Shown here: in pieces, positions 33,905 through 53,307 of the stretch
Position numbering within the stretch: position 1 is the first letter of the stretch
Layout of the letters: each line of letters begins with the position of its first letter
DNA from: Haematococcus lacustris
Taxonomy: Eukaryota > Chlorophyta > Chlorophyceae > Chlamydomonadales > Haematococcaceae
Length of the DNA stretch: 64,000 nt
NCBI GenBank assembly: GCA_030144725.1
Contig: JASKMD010000017.1
Location: 8,260,200 to 8,324,199 of the forward strand
Direction of reading: 5' to 3'
Notes under the pieces: model-generated
Told to the model about the DNA's origin: nothing
What the model saw: the letters and a program-made list of their open reading frames with translations, nothing else
Database searches by the model: none
Translations under genes and position numbers: made by a program

Positions 33905-34077
33905 GTTGTTAGTTTTGATGAGGTGCCCAGTGGTCAAGGGGGATTAGCCCCAGGAAAGAGTGCCACCGGAGTGGGGTTGGTAGTCATCAAGGGTGCGACC
34001 GAGGATGCTACAACGTGCTGAGTGAGATTACCCACAGGCCGACATGTTGTTCCTTGTTGAATAAGTTTTGTTGGCCT
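33905..34077 (+). ncRNA. Candidate Fanzor fRNA region without its ORF, family 1, copy 3
   Basis: Only the conserved 3' block is present, preceded by unrelated DNA and followed by segment X. The distal hairpin arm is shortened (CTACAACGTGCTGAG). As a solo 3' end it could be a guide-RNA source acting in trans, or simply a remnant. Confidence 0.4.
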
Positions 34078-34099
34078 GGGCTTGCAGTCATCGTGCAAC

Positions 34100-34475
34100 T
34101 GAAGAAGCTATGTATATGAAGCTGTAGTGGAAGGACATTACCCTGTTCCATGTTGAACTGGGGAAATGTCTCCCTTTGAGAAGTCTTCATTGCTTCTTTC
34201 ATTACTTACTGACATGCGTGACTTGGACACTGAACCCGGCGACCTCTCTGTGGCCCAGTGTACGCAGTTTACATGCATCACGGCACACAGCACTTACGTC
34301 ATGTTCACACAATCACACACCTGCGGACAGCTGCTCCTTCACACTGCCTCCTCCTTGTCCGCACACCAGGTCCTTCACGCTCATGGCCCTGGCAAGCTGC
34401 TGGCTTAAAGACATTTATGGACACTCCGCCCAGGAACGTGCGTCCATGGCATCACAGTGCATACCTGACCAGGCT
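34100..34475. repeat. Duplicated segment X, copy 2 (unoccupied LINE target)
   Basis: Near-identical to 23449-23822. Positions 34100-34167 represent the pre-insertion state of the LINE target that is duplicated at 22617 and 23449. Confidence 0.75.
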
Positions 34476-35471
34476 CAGGTCAGCTTATCTTTAGTTTCAA
34501 CCCATTGCCACCTTTGCAAGACATGCCAACAGCAGCCCACAACCTGCTAGCACACTTCCACAGCCCTAATGCCATGGCTCAGGCACACACATGGAGGCCT
34601 CAGGTCATGTAAACAAATGAACATCGCAAACACCACATGGAGTACACGACTGCTCGTGTTTGCGCAAAGCCTGCAAACCACCCACCCACCCACCCGTTCA
34701 CTACATAGACTTGGTACGAACCTCGTGCATTGTGCCCTTGATTCAGTGCTCTGCACCAAGCTGCTGCCCCACACCTGTCTTGTCAATCAAGCACGTCAGG
34801 CAAGGCTGTGGCCCGTAGGCAAAGACGTGTAGCGCCAGTGCAACAGCCGCGCAAGTCAAGGGATCAAGGCTAATAAGACATGCATCATTAATTCCAAAAC
34901 CAAGAGCAGCCCACGTGTGAAGCCCCAAGGCTCTAGTAACATGGCACCCCTGGCCGCCAACACCAATGGGTGATCATCCCCTCCCAGACCCACTGACCCA
35001 GCCAGCTCCCTCGTCCCTCACTAGGGCCTCCCATTGAGCTGAACCACTAGGGACCACTAGGGACCACTAGCGGGACTACTCAAGTGGTGTTAAGGAGCTG
35101 TGTGGAGTATACCCAATGCACATGACCCAGCCAATCCACACCATCCCGCATCAAAGTAGCCCCACTACTCATCTCCTCTGCAACGGCTGTTGGGCCTTAG
35201 CAACAGCAACACCTCACATGGAGGCAGGCATGGCTGCTGACCTGCTTGCACAGGCCTTACCCAGAATGTTCACCGTTAAGTGGCATGACAGTACCCACCC
35301 TGCCATCAGCTGCAGGCTGCTATTACTTGTTTGGCTGCAACCAGGGCAGCACATGTTTGTATGGCTGACCTGGTGTGTTGACAGGTATGCATTGAGCATA
35401 ACTGGTAAGTACCTGTTGACCAGCTGGGCGTAAGGAGCTGGGGCAGTGGGCGGGTAAACAGGTGCAAGTTT
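34476..35471. other. Intergenic, no supported gene
   Basis: Only short open frames are present. A GGGACCACTA tandem lies at 35048-35075 and a CCCACCCACC tract at 34680. No Fanzor or hAT-like similarity was recognised. Confidence 0.4.
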
Positions 35472-36394
35472 TCAAGGTGCTGCTGAGACTTGGCCACGCC
35501 GCCTGGCTGCTGGGCGGGGTGGGATGCTGCCCTCTGCCTGCTCTGACGTGGCAAAGCTTGCTTGGGTCGGTCCAGTAGTAGACTGCGGCTGCTGGCCGGG
35601 TGCATATGGAGGCGTTTGGGGGTGTGGCATTAAGAAAGTGGGGAATGGCAAGTGGGAGAGGATGATGGGCAGCAGGTACGCCACGGTCATCATGCCAAGC
35701 ACCATGATGCTTGTACGCTCAAAGAAGGCTGCTGCAGCCAGTTGCCGGGCACCAGGCAGTTCAAGTCATAATCAACAGTTCATAGCAGTCTGCCAAGGCA
35801 TGGCATGTGTAGCGTAATGCATGCGCAGGAGGGATGATGTGACGTCCAGTCTATCACCTCACATCGAAATATGCCGGCTAGGACCCACAGAAGCAATAGA
35901 ATGCCTCCAAAGACACGCATCAAGATTTTTCCAGGGTCCACCATATCAAGCTGCAGGGGAACATACAACAAGCAAACCAGTGTATAGTCAGAAATGCACT
36001 GTTGTTGTATTGCGCTTTGCACTATTCCAAAGTACACGTGAAAGCACGGCAAAGCACGGCACCTCACCCAGTCCAAGGGTGGTGCCTCTTGAGATGAGTT
36101 CGGTGAATTGTTGAGGCTGGTAAGAGGCGTCTCAACGTTGGCTGGGGCGTTCCCTGGGACGCGACATGGCTCCGGCGGCACATTTGAAAATGTGACAACG
36201 AACACTGGGCCTCGCGCAGAGGAAACAGGGTCGCTGAGTGACAACTCTTGCCCGGCGCATACTATGCGAGGATGCTGGCCGCTTGGCAGCTGCGGGAGCA
36301 GCATTTGCACTGTGGCATCTGTGGGGACAGTTCGTATTTCGTCCGGGCGGCCGTCTGTATAGCGCAATGTGAAGGTGGCTGGGCAAGCATTCAT
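35472..36394 (-). CDS. Ubiquitin-like domain protein with two transmembrane segments
   Basis: Three phase-consistent exons: 36394-36068, 35950-35863 and 35728-35472 (stop TGA), about 222 residues. The start ATG gives MNACPATFTLRYTDGRPDEI. Residues about 5-75 look like a ubiquitin-like fold (RTVPTDATVQMLLPQLPSG...RIVCAGQELSLSD). Two hydrophobic segments follow: ILMRVFGGILLLLWVLAGIF, and after a short loop IMVLGMMTVAYLLPIILSHL. The tail is proline-rich and ends RRRGQVSAAP. The layout, an N-terminal ubiquitin-like domain with two C-terminal membrane spans, recalls TMUB-type and Dsc3-type proteins of ER/Golgi ubiquitin-ligase complexes. The exact family is not certain. Confidence 0.65.
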
Positions 36395-36559
36395 TATGTT
36401 GTGAGAATGCTCCGCGTCTCCAATGTTTTGTTGCCCATGCAAAACTAGAGTGCCACTAGGGGGCGACTGTTAATGTTGAAAACCTGAGGTGTTTGACCTT
36501 AGCAAAGCCTTAAAACAGCCTTTTCACATGCGGAACTAGAGTGCCACAGACAGACCAAC

Positions 36560-36778
36560 AAAACTCATTCAACAAGGAACAACATGTCGGCCTGTGGGTA
36601 ATCTCACTCAGCTACTACAACCACGTTGTAGCATCCTCGGTCGCACCCTTGATGACTACCAACCCCACCTCGGTGGCACTCGTTCCTGGGGCTAATCCCC
36701 CTTGACCACTGGGCACCTCACCAAAACTAACAGCTTAATGCTTGAAAGGCTGACAGCCTGCTCAAACTACTAGGGCCT
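36560..36778 (-). ncRNA. Candidate Fanzor fRNA region, family 1, copy 4
   Basis: Conserved 3' block with all three short hairpins, including CTACAAC-GTG-GTTGTAG, directly after the stop of the Fanzor C-terminal exon. Confidence 0.5.
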
Positions 36779-37236
36779 ATGCATTGTTACGGGCCCGGCC
36801 ATCAATGCCCCGCCGGTACTCTGCAGCCCGGTGCAGCCTCTGCCTGTCCTTGGGCAGCCGGTCATTGACCCGCTTGTAGCCCTGCTGGTACTCCTTGCCA
36901 ACGGGGGGCAGAGCCTCCCTGTCCTTCCAGCTGCACAGCTCCAAGGGGCGCTGCTTGCTCTCCCCAATGCGCTGGAAGGTGAAGCATGCGTTGGTGTCCC
37001 GGTCCAGCCACCTGCCCCATGAAGGGGCCTGGGGTGGTGGCACTGGGCCAGGTGCAGCAGGGAGGGGCTGGGCAGGGGGAGGGGGAGGGGGTGGGGCCTG
37101 GGCTGGGGGGAGGGGAGGGGGGGCCTGGGCAGGGGGAGGGGCAGGGTGGTCCTGGGCAGGGGCAGGGGGGGGGGGTCCTGGGCAGGGGCAGGGGGGTTGG
37201 GTGGCACCTGATGGCACCACTGCAGGCCCCGCACAT

Positions 37237-37305
37237 ATGTAACGACTAATAGGAGCTCATGAGATGACAACGTGCAACGCCTGTAGTCTTATATGCACGT
37301 TACAT
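37237..37305. mobile_element. 69-bp palindromic insertion in a Fanzor exon
   Basis: Compared with the copy at 24047-27703, about 69 bp is inserted between SLRHAK and VRGLQWCH. Its ends are inverted repeats ATGTAACG...CGTTACAT and the interior pairs further (AACGTGC/GCACGTT). It brings an in-frame stop. It may be a very small foldback element; no clean target duplication can be fixed. Confidence 0.5.
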
Positions 37306-37666
37306 TACTTAGCATGTCGCAGGCTCCAGGCTGGGCGCACCAGCCGCTGGTTGACTTGGCCTGCTGGGGGTACCCAGTCTTTGGGCCTAGGCCGGTCATC
37401 TGGCAGGTGCAGCTCACATGGCTGGCGGGCATGCACAGAGGAGCTGACACGGCTGGTGCGGAACTCATCCACGATCACCAGCCTGTCAGGCCTAGGATCT
37501 GTGCTGGGCCTGCTGGGCTGCTCCACCACCTTGTGAAACCCCTCCCGTACCGCCTTAGATTTCCACCCACCCCGGCTGAAGCAGCCCGCTCCCAGGAACA
37601 CCGCCACTCCCCTCTCCTGGTGGTAGTGCTGGCGTGACACCCACTTCATCCCATTCACCACCTGCA

Positions 37667-39051
37667 GGTCAGGTCAGGTCAGGTCAGGTCAGGTCAGGTC
37701 AGGTCAGGTCAGGTCAGGTCAGGTCAGGTCAGGTCAGGTCAGGTCAGGTCAGGTCAGGTCAGGTCAGGTCAGGTCAGGTCAGGTCAGGTCAGGTCAGGTC
37801 AGGTCAGGTCAGGTCAGGTCAGGTCAGGTCAGGTCAGGTCAGGTCAGGTCAGGTCAGGTCAGGTCAGGTCAGGTCAGGTCAGGTCAGGTCAGGTCAGGTC
37901 AGGTCAGGTCAGGTCAGGTCAGGTCAGGTCAGGTCAGGTCAGGTCAGGTCAGGTCAGGTCAGGTCAGGTCAGGTCAGGTCAGGTCAGGTCAGGTCAGGTC
38001 AGGTCAGGTCAGGTCAGGTCAGGTCAGGTCAGGTCAGGTCAGGTCAGGTCAGGTCAGGTCAGGTCAGGTCAGGTCAGGTCAGGTCAGGTCAGGTCAGGTC
38101 AGGTCAGGTCAGGTCAGGTCAGGTCAGGTCAGGTCAGGTCAGGTCAGGTCAGGTCAGGTCAGGTCAGGTCAGGTCAGGTCAGGTCAGGTCAGGTCAGGTC
38201 AGGTCAGGTCAGGTCAGGTCAGGTCAGGTCAGGTCAGGTCAGGTCAGGTCAGGTCAGGTCAGGTCAGGTCAGGTCAGGTCAGGTCAGGTCAGGTCAGGTC
38301 AGGTCAGGTCAGGTCAGGTCAGGTCAGGTCAGGTCAGGTCAGGTCAGGTCAGGTCAGGTCAGGTCAGGTCAGGTCAGGTCAGGTCAGGTCAGGTCAGGTC
38401 AGGTCAGGTCAGGTCAGGTCAGGTCAGGTCAGGTCAGGTCAGGTCAGGTCAGGTCAGGTCAGGTCAGGTCAGGTCAGGTCAGGTCAGGTCAGGTCAGGTC
38501 AGGTCAGGTCAGGTCAGGTCAGGTCAGGTCAGGTCAGGTCAGGTCAGGTCAGGTCAGGTCAGGTCAGGTCAGGTCAGGTCAGGTCAGGTCAGGTCAGGTC
38601 AGGTCAGGTCAGGTCAGGTCAGGTCAGGTCAGGTCAGGTCAGGTCAGGTCAGGTCAGGTCAGGTCAGGTCAGGTCAGGTCAGGTCAGGTCAGGTCAGGTC
38701 AGGTCAGGTCAGGTCAGGTCAGGTCAGGTCAGGTCAGGTCAGGTCAGGTCAGGTCAGGTCAGGTCAGGTCAGGTCAGGTCAGGTCAGGTCAGGTCAGGTC
38801 AGGTCAGGTCAGGTCAGGTCAGGTCAGGTCAGGTCAGGTCAGGTCAGGTCAGGTCAGGTCAGGTCAGGTCAGGTCAGGTCAGGTCAGGTCAGGTCAGGTC
38901 AGGTCAGGTCAGGTCAGGTCAGGTCAGGTCAGGTCAGGTCAGGTCAGGTCAGGTCAGGTCAGGTCAGGTCAGGTCAGGTCAGGTCAGGTCAGGTCAGGTC
39001 AGGTCAGGTCAGGTCAGGTCAGGTCAGGTCAGGTCAGGTCAGGTCAGGTCA
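37667..39051 (-). repeat. (TGACC)n array, 277 units, joining two different Fanzor introns
   Basis: A perfect pentamer array. Its acceptor side (CTGCAG|GTGGTG at 37662) belongs to the intron after RuvC-I. Its donor side (39092, with TGACCCTGACC variants) belongs to the earlier intron also seen at 59007-59198. The 490-residue plus-strand open frame (VRSGQ repeats) is an artefact. Confidence 0.95.
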
Positions 39052-40148
39052 GGGTCAGGGCAGTTCAGAGTCTATGCACCACCATTACTTGCCTGGATTG
39101 GAGTAGCCAGGAGATGGCTACCAGCGCACATAATGCTGCCCCGATGGCGTTATTGTCACCCCACAAGTTGATGCTGCCCAGCTCCTGCAGCTTGCCAGCA
39201 GCGCCTGGTTGCTGGGGTCCTCGAAGACGGGGATGAGCATGGGGTGGCGGCGCTGCTTTGGGCGCACAAGCCGCCGCTGCAGCTGGTTGTAGACTGTTGG
39301 GAGGAAGTTGGGGTTGGCGTAGAACTTGCAGAAGTCCTTAAGCTGCCTGAGCATCACTAAGTCTTCGCTGTCAAGGGGCAAGGGAGGCCCTGTGGCGCTG
39401 CAGGTGCAAGGCCTGCCAGACGGTCGCTGCAGCGCCTTGGGGTGGGCTGGGTGATTGGCTGAGGCTCTGGCTCTGACTACAAGTCAGACTGTTACTCTGG
39501 CTCAGCGTCACAATCTGACTCGGAGTCGGAGTCACAGTCCCACTCGATGCTGACAGGCTGGGCAGGAGCAGATTGGGCAGGGGCGCGTGGGGGGAGTGGG
39601 GGTAAGGGGGGTGCATAAAGGGCTGGGGGGGGGCTGCACGGCTGGAGGCTCAGTGGCGCTGTGGAACCCCGGAGAGGCATCAGGCATGCCAGGCATGTCA
39701 GGAAGATTCTGAGCACAAACAGCGAGGCGATGACTTCAGCCCGCAGCCGGGTGTTCTTGCAGTCGCGCAACACAGCGCCACCCGGGACCTTGATTACCTG
39801 CGGACAAACACAATTGACATTTAGACACGCCACTTTGACATGCCAGGACACGATGCGGGGACACAAACAGTGCGGGGACACACAAGGCGGGGGTGGCCTT
39901 TTACCTGACGTCTTTTTGTTCCCCAGCCATCTCGGCGCTCCTGTCGTTGTTTCCCTTGAGGCGAACGAGACGCTGCAATGGAACCAACATGAGCGACGGA
40001 TTATTACACAGCGCGTAACTTACGTAGCTCACAGTCGGCTAGGGACACGAACCTTTCAGTTTCTTTGGCGTGCCCTTCTTGTGCTTGTCGCTGCCCTTCT
40101 GCTTCATCTTAACCATCACGCGATGCGCATTAAGACGGGCGGTGGTCT

Positions 40149-41110
40149 TGGTGCGCTTGCTGCGCTTGGCAGTGCTGGGCCCCGGCCCTGAGGCTGCTGG
40201 CTGTGTGGCTGCCTGGCTGCTGCGTGGGGCCTGTGGGGGCTTGCGGGGGGCAACTACCGGGCACCACATCATGCCCCGCACTGGCTGGTCACGCTGCTGG
40301 CTCCAGGCTGGGCGCAGCAGGTGGAGGGCCCCCTGACCTGCTTGGGGCTTCCAGCCTGCACGCCTGGTGGGTGGTCCAGCTCCTCCTCACAGGGCTGCTG
40401 GCCATTCACTGCTAAGCTGACCCGGGTGGTGCGGTGCTCATCCACAAGCACCACCCTGCCCCGCCGCTGGCCTGCGCCCCTGTTCATCTACCAACACCAC
40501 CTTGCCAGGCAGCCTGTCTGGCTCCTTGCGCCTACTGGGCCTGCCCAGCAGCCTGCGGCAGGCCAAGAGCCCTGCGTCTGCACCCCACCCCCCACCCCTT
40601 GCCCCCAAACCCAGCTTCTCCCATCCCGGCACCTCCCAAGACATCCCACCTCCTCCTCACATCTCACCCCATCTCCCAAGACTAGGTGTGACCGCACCCA
40701 CCTTCTTGAAGAACTTCCCAGTGCCCGCTCCTTTCCACCGTACGGCCTGAATTGCTGCCATGCCCACTAGGGGTCAGGGTACACTCTCCACCCCGTGTGC
40801 CCGATGGCCAGATGACAGCAGTGTGCCTCTGGGCAAGCACCAGGGAGGTGCCGGCCGAGCTGGCTGCTGCCAGGTGCTGGAGGTGGGGCTGGATGTCGGC
40901 TGACCAAAGCTGGGTGTAGCATTGACCCCCATTAAGGCCACTCCCGTGTTGCACTGGCCCTTGCTTAGCTTGCACCTGGCCAGGTCCCTGTCACCAGCAG
41001 GCCGTCCTTGTCCCGCACCTCTGAGGCTGCACTCACTATCTGGCGCGTACCAGGGTACATCTGCGTCTCAGGGTTGAACTCAAACTCACGCTTGCGCCAT
41101 CCAGGAACCA
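40149..41110 (-). mobile_element. Fanzor family 2, degenerate copy
   Basis: RuvC-II (RVVLVDEHRTTRVSLAVNG, about 40440) and the linker GMMWCPVVAPRKPPQ...KRSKRTK match the copy at 56981-59605. Upstream, PVQHGSGLN and IQPHLQHLAAASSAGTSL match the region just after RuvC-I. Several frameshifts are present. Its RuvC-III end is cut off at 40149 by insertion of the next element. Confidence 0.65.
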
Positions 41111-41389
41111 TGCGCCATCCGAGGAAAGTGAGACTGCAGCCTAGCAGGTTTGCCCATGAATGACGATGTCACCCTAGCTGGTGCACCACATCAAGCTGGG
41201 CATTCACTGGACCATTCAGAGTGACATGGTGGGCATACCCAACCCTTGACAGGAGTAGCACAGGGGCTAACACCTGCCTGGACGGGCCTGCGCCATGTTG
41301 GCCTGGTGAGGTCGGCCCTTACCCAGGCCCTGCCTGCATCTGCCTAGGCCCCTCGTCCTGCTTAGAACCCCCCTGCCCAGGCCAACACA

Positions 41390-41905
41390 ACTTATTCAAC
41401 AAGCAACAACATGTCGGCCTGTGGGTAATCTCACTCAGCTACTACAAACACATTGTAGCATCCTCGGTCGCACCCTTGATGACTACCAACCCCACTCCGG
41501 TGGCACTCGTTCCTGGGGCAAACCCCCTTGACCACTGGGCTCCTCATCAAAACTAACAGCTTAATGCTTGAAAGGCTGACAGCCTGCTCAAACTACTAGG
41601 GCCTATGCATTGTTACGGGCCCGGCCATCAATGCCCCGCCGGTACTCTGCAGCCCGGTGCAGCCTCTGCCTGACCTTGGGCAGCCGGTCATTGACCCGCT
41701 TGTAGCCCTGCTGGTACTCCTTGCCAACGGGGGTCAGAGCCTCCCTGTCCTTCCAGCTACACAGCTCCAAGGGGCGCTGCATGCTCTCCCCAATGCGCTG
41801 GAAGTTGAAGCATGGACCCCCCTGCCCAGACCCCTCCTGCTGCACCTGGCCCAGTGCCTCCGTCACAGGGCCCGGGACAGGGACAGGGACACCAACCTGT
41901 GCCGC
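41390..41905 (-). mobile_element. Fanzor family 1, 3' fragment
   Basis: CFNFQRIGESMQRPLELCSW...GIDGRARNNA is intact from within RuvC-III to the stop (41603-41605), followed by the conserved 3' block (41390-41602). The RuvC-III aspartate and everything upstream are lost. At about 41880 the sequence switches to the opposite-strand family-3 fragment. Confidence 0.7.
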
Positions 41906-42245
41906 GACTTCCAACGCATGTGGGAGAACGTGCAGCGCCCCCTAATGATGTGAAGCTGGAGGAGCCTGGAGGCGCTGCCTGCCTCTAGCAAGGAATACCA
42001 GCAGGGCTACAAGCTGGTGAACGATTGGCTACTCAAGGCCAGGCAGAGGTTGCACACGCCAACAGGGTACCGGCGAAGCCAGGATGGCTGTTCCCGCAAC
42101 CACCCACAGGGCCTGGTACCTAAATAGTAGGACCGGCTCTACAAGCATTGATCTATTGGTTTGGACGAGAAGTCCAGTGGTCTCAGTAGGGAACGTGCCG
42201 CCAGGGACGGGGCTTGCAGTCATCAAAGATACACCAATGGTTTAT
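41875..42245 (+). mobile_element. Fanzor family 3, 3' fragment
   Basis: DRDTNLCRDFQRMWENVQRP (RuvC-III) is followed by a premature stop, then degenerate QQGYKLVNDWLLKARQRLH. The 3' block (GATCTATTGGTTTGGACGAG...GACGGGGCTTGCAGTCATC) is shared with 21560-21730. This copy lies back to back with the family-1 fragment. Confidence 0.6.
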
Positions 42246-42575
42246 GGATGTCTCGACATGTGTGTGGTGGCAGTGTGTAGGGGAAAAGGCAGCCAGCTGA
42301 ATTGGGCAGGAGGCTGGGCAGGGGGCTGGGCAGGGGGCTGGGCAGGGCTCCACTTACCGCAATTATCGGCAAGAGTACGCCCATCGCATTAGGAAACACA
42401 TCGTCATGGCAGCAGCCAGAACTATGCATTGACACCATCACGGGCAAATGCCATTTTGGATGCTACATAGGTATTGCATGCTCCAATCCCTCGACCCCGT
42501 TGCCGTACCGCCCCTGGCGACTTGTTGCCGCAGCATGTGACGCGGGCAGCAAAGTACTGCACTCTCCAAATTCAA
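42246..42575 (+). promoter_or_regulatory. MKS1 upstream region
   Basis: A GGGCAGGGGGCTG mini-tandem lies at 42305-42347. The remainder is non-coding and should hold the promoter and 5' UTR of the MKS1-like gene. No specific motif can be named. Confidence 0.3.
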
Positions 42576-51439
<8,864 letters not shown>

Positions 51440-53185
51440 AGCATGACAGCTACACCAGCGGAAAGCCATGAGTTGTTACGTGATGATGTAATGCTGAGGC
51501 AATAATCGTAACGCCCCTGTTGAGAGATCTGGATCTCCCCTGTGAGAAGTGTGACGTGGTGCGGTGATCTGAGGCCGGGTTCGATTCCCGGGCAGACGTC
51601 CTGACAACGCCCAGTCTGTCATGGAGAACTCTGTCACCGTCACCGGACGTCTCGTAACACAAGTCACACAATATTCTTGTTGCATTTTGCCTCGTTTGTC
51701 TAGGTCACACTGGTAAGCTGTTGAATAACCCTGCTTCTTATAACAGCTCACCCGTTGATCCAAAATCGTGGCACCTAACCCCAGTACGGCACAATGTTCT
51801 CACGGATGAACTGTGTAGCTTCTCTTGCCTCCAGGAGATGATGCTCAATGATCTTGAGATGATGTTGCTACTCAGCTGCTGGTTGGTGCTATGTTGATGT
51901 TACAATGATGTTGAATGTTGAGATGATGGATGTCGATGTAGTTTGCTTGCTTGCTTGCTCTGCTGGTTGCTCTGCTGGTTGATGTTGCTACTCAGCTGCT
52001 GGTTGGTGCTATGTTGATGTTACAAGGATGTTGAATGATGACATGGGCTACGCCCCAGTTCTGAGCGTCCTACTTCCTACGTCCTACACATAAAACTGCG
52101 ACTACTAGCGGGTGTGTGCACGCGGCGGTGCAAAGCGATTCGTTGCGGCCTCGTTAAGAGCTTTGACGACGCACGGCAGAAGTGGCACATCCGCGGGGGT
52201 CACTTGGTACTGCAGCAGCTGCAGGGCACCACCAGCGTCACCAGCACACGAGTACCGCCACCGGCTCATTGCATGGTGTTCCTCGTTGCAACCTCAGGGC
52301 TCGCGAGGCATGGCCACCCCAGCAGCAGCAGCAGCCACACAGCTCATGCCCTACATGTGCCTACTTCAGGGTCTGCATTGCTCTCCACTGTTTCTTGAAC
52401 TGCCCTCAATGCCACTATGAACATGTGGGCTTTTCATGCGCTTGTGCTCAATGCATGGCATACAACACGCCATATGATGCCCCATGTGACAAGCATGACT
52501 GCCCAAGCTCCTTGGCTATGGTGGTTTGCGCCTGGTGTGTGGCTGGCACGGGCCTAGGACAGAACAGCGTGGGTGCATGTGGCACGTGGGTCTCACCTCT
52601 TGTTGCGTTACCCATGCAATCGCCTGGCCCTCCTTGCCTCTTGCTTGCCCTGTCCATCTTGTACAGCCTGCACGGTTGCCAGCTCCAAGTCAAAATATTG
52701 TTTAGCGTCATCATCCTCATCCTTGATTAGCTCACCCTCACTCTCTTCCTCACACTTACCCTCACCGTCGCACTCATCTCATAACATGAAAGACGCCACA
52801 GGGCCATTGCGTGTGCATGTGCACTGCCTCATGTGCATGCAATAGTATCAATCCCACTTGACACATGCAGAAACTTCATGCAGCCTGGCACTGCACCAGA
52901 CCTCAACACAGCCGGCACTCGCCTACTTAAACAAACTAGCCAGCCGCACTGCAGCTGTCCCTGTGTGCTGTACTCAGCCAAGCCTGGAGGTCCCCGACAC
53001 CCCAGGCTATGTTTCTGCTAAAGCGACACAAGGCCTGCTGCAGATGTAAGTCAAGGTCAAGGTGTGGTCTATAGGCCTGGTTGATGTGTAGGCCTGCAGG
53101 GAACACTTCAAGGCTGGGTCTAGGCCTGCAGGCAGTGCAGTGGACGCTGCCCAGCCTGGCAGCCACAGAGCACTGCCAGAGGTTA
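51440..53185. other. Intergenic region, no supported gene
   Basis: Positions 51866-51914 and 51980-52028 are a direct repeat (GATGTTGCTACTCAGCTGCT). A GATGTTG-rich tract surrounds them. A tRNA B-box-like GGTTCGATTCCCGGG lies at 51577-51591 without a foldable cloverleaf. Open frames at 52112-52730 on plus show no domain and no splicing pattern. Confidence 0.4.
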
Positions 53186-53307
53186 GGATCACAGCCAAGT
53201 GGGCGGCCAGGACCTCAGAGCAGGGTGCGGTGCAGCTGTTGAGGCAGGCAGGGCGTGGAAGGGACCGGGTGGCTCAACAGCACAGTGCAGGCCTGCAGGT
53301 AACTCAC

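Larger units (their letters stand above)
36556..40148 (-). mobile_element. Fanzor element, chimeric or internally deleted through a (TGACC)n array
   Basis: The 5' half includes a basic first exon MVKMKQKGSDKHKKGTPKK (about 40050-40110) and further exons near 39900-39970 and 39700-39800 (RRQVIKVPGGAV). It then has MPLDSEDLVMLRQLKDF at 39380. This resembles the family-2 copy (MPLDWEDPVMLQQLQVF). The intron starts at 39092 with a GC donor, as in family 2 (CCAG|GCAAGT). The 3' half (37661-36777) is family 1: VVNGMKWVSRQHY, RuvC-II LVIVDEFRTSRVSSSV, RuvC-III GRWLDRDTNACFTFQRIG. The RuvC-I exon is absent, so the copy is catalytically dead. It is inserted into the family-2 copy at 40149-41100. Confidence 0.7.

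Noticed and set aside
37634..39106. 490-residue and (24898-26046) 382-residue VRSGQ-repeat open frames
   Set aside because: A pentamer without stop codons stays open in every frame. The real coding sequence is on the other strand and the array is intronic.
51530..51610. Possible tRNA gene from the B-box-like GGTTCGATTCCCGGG
   Set aside because: No complementary acceptor stem or D-arm/A-box could be found upstream. At best it is a tRNA-derived fragment.
52112..52730. Overlapping plus-strand open frames of up to 182 residues
   Set aside because: There is no recognisable domain, no splice structure and a cysteine-rich composition typical of chance frames here.
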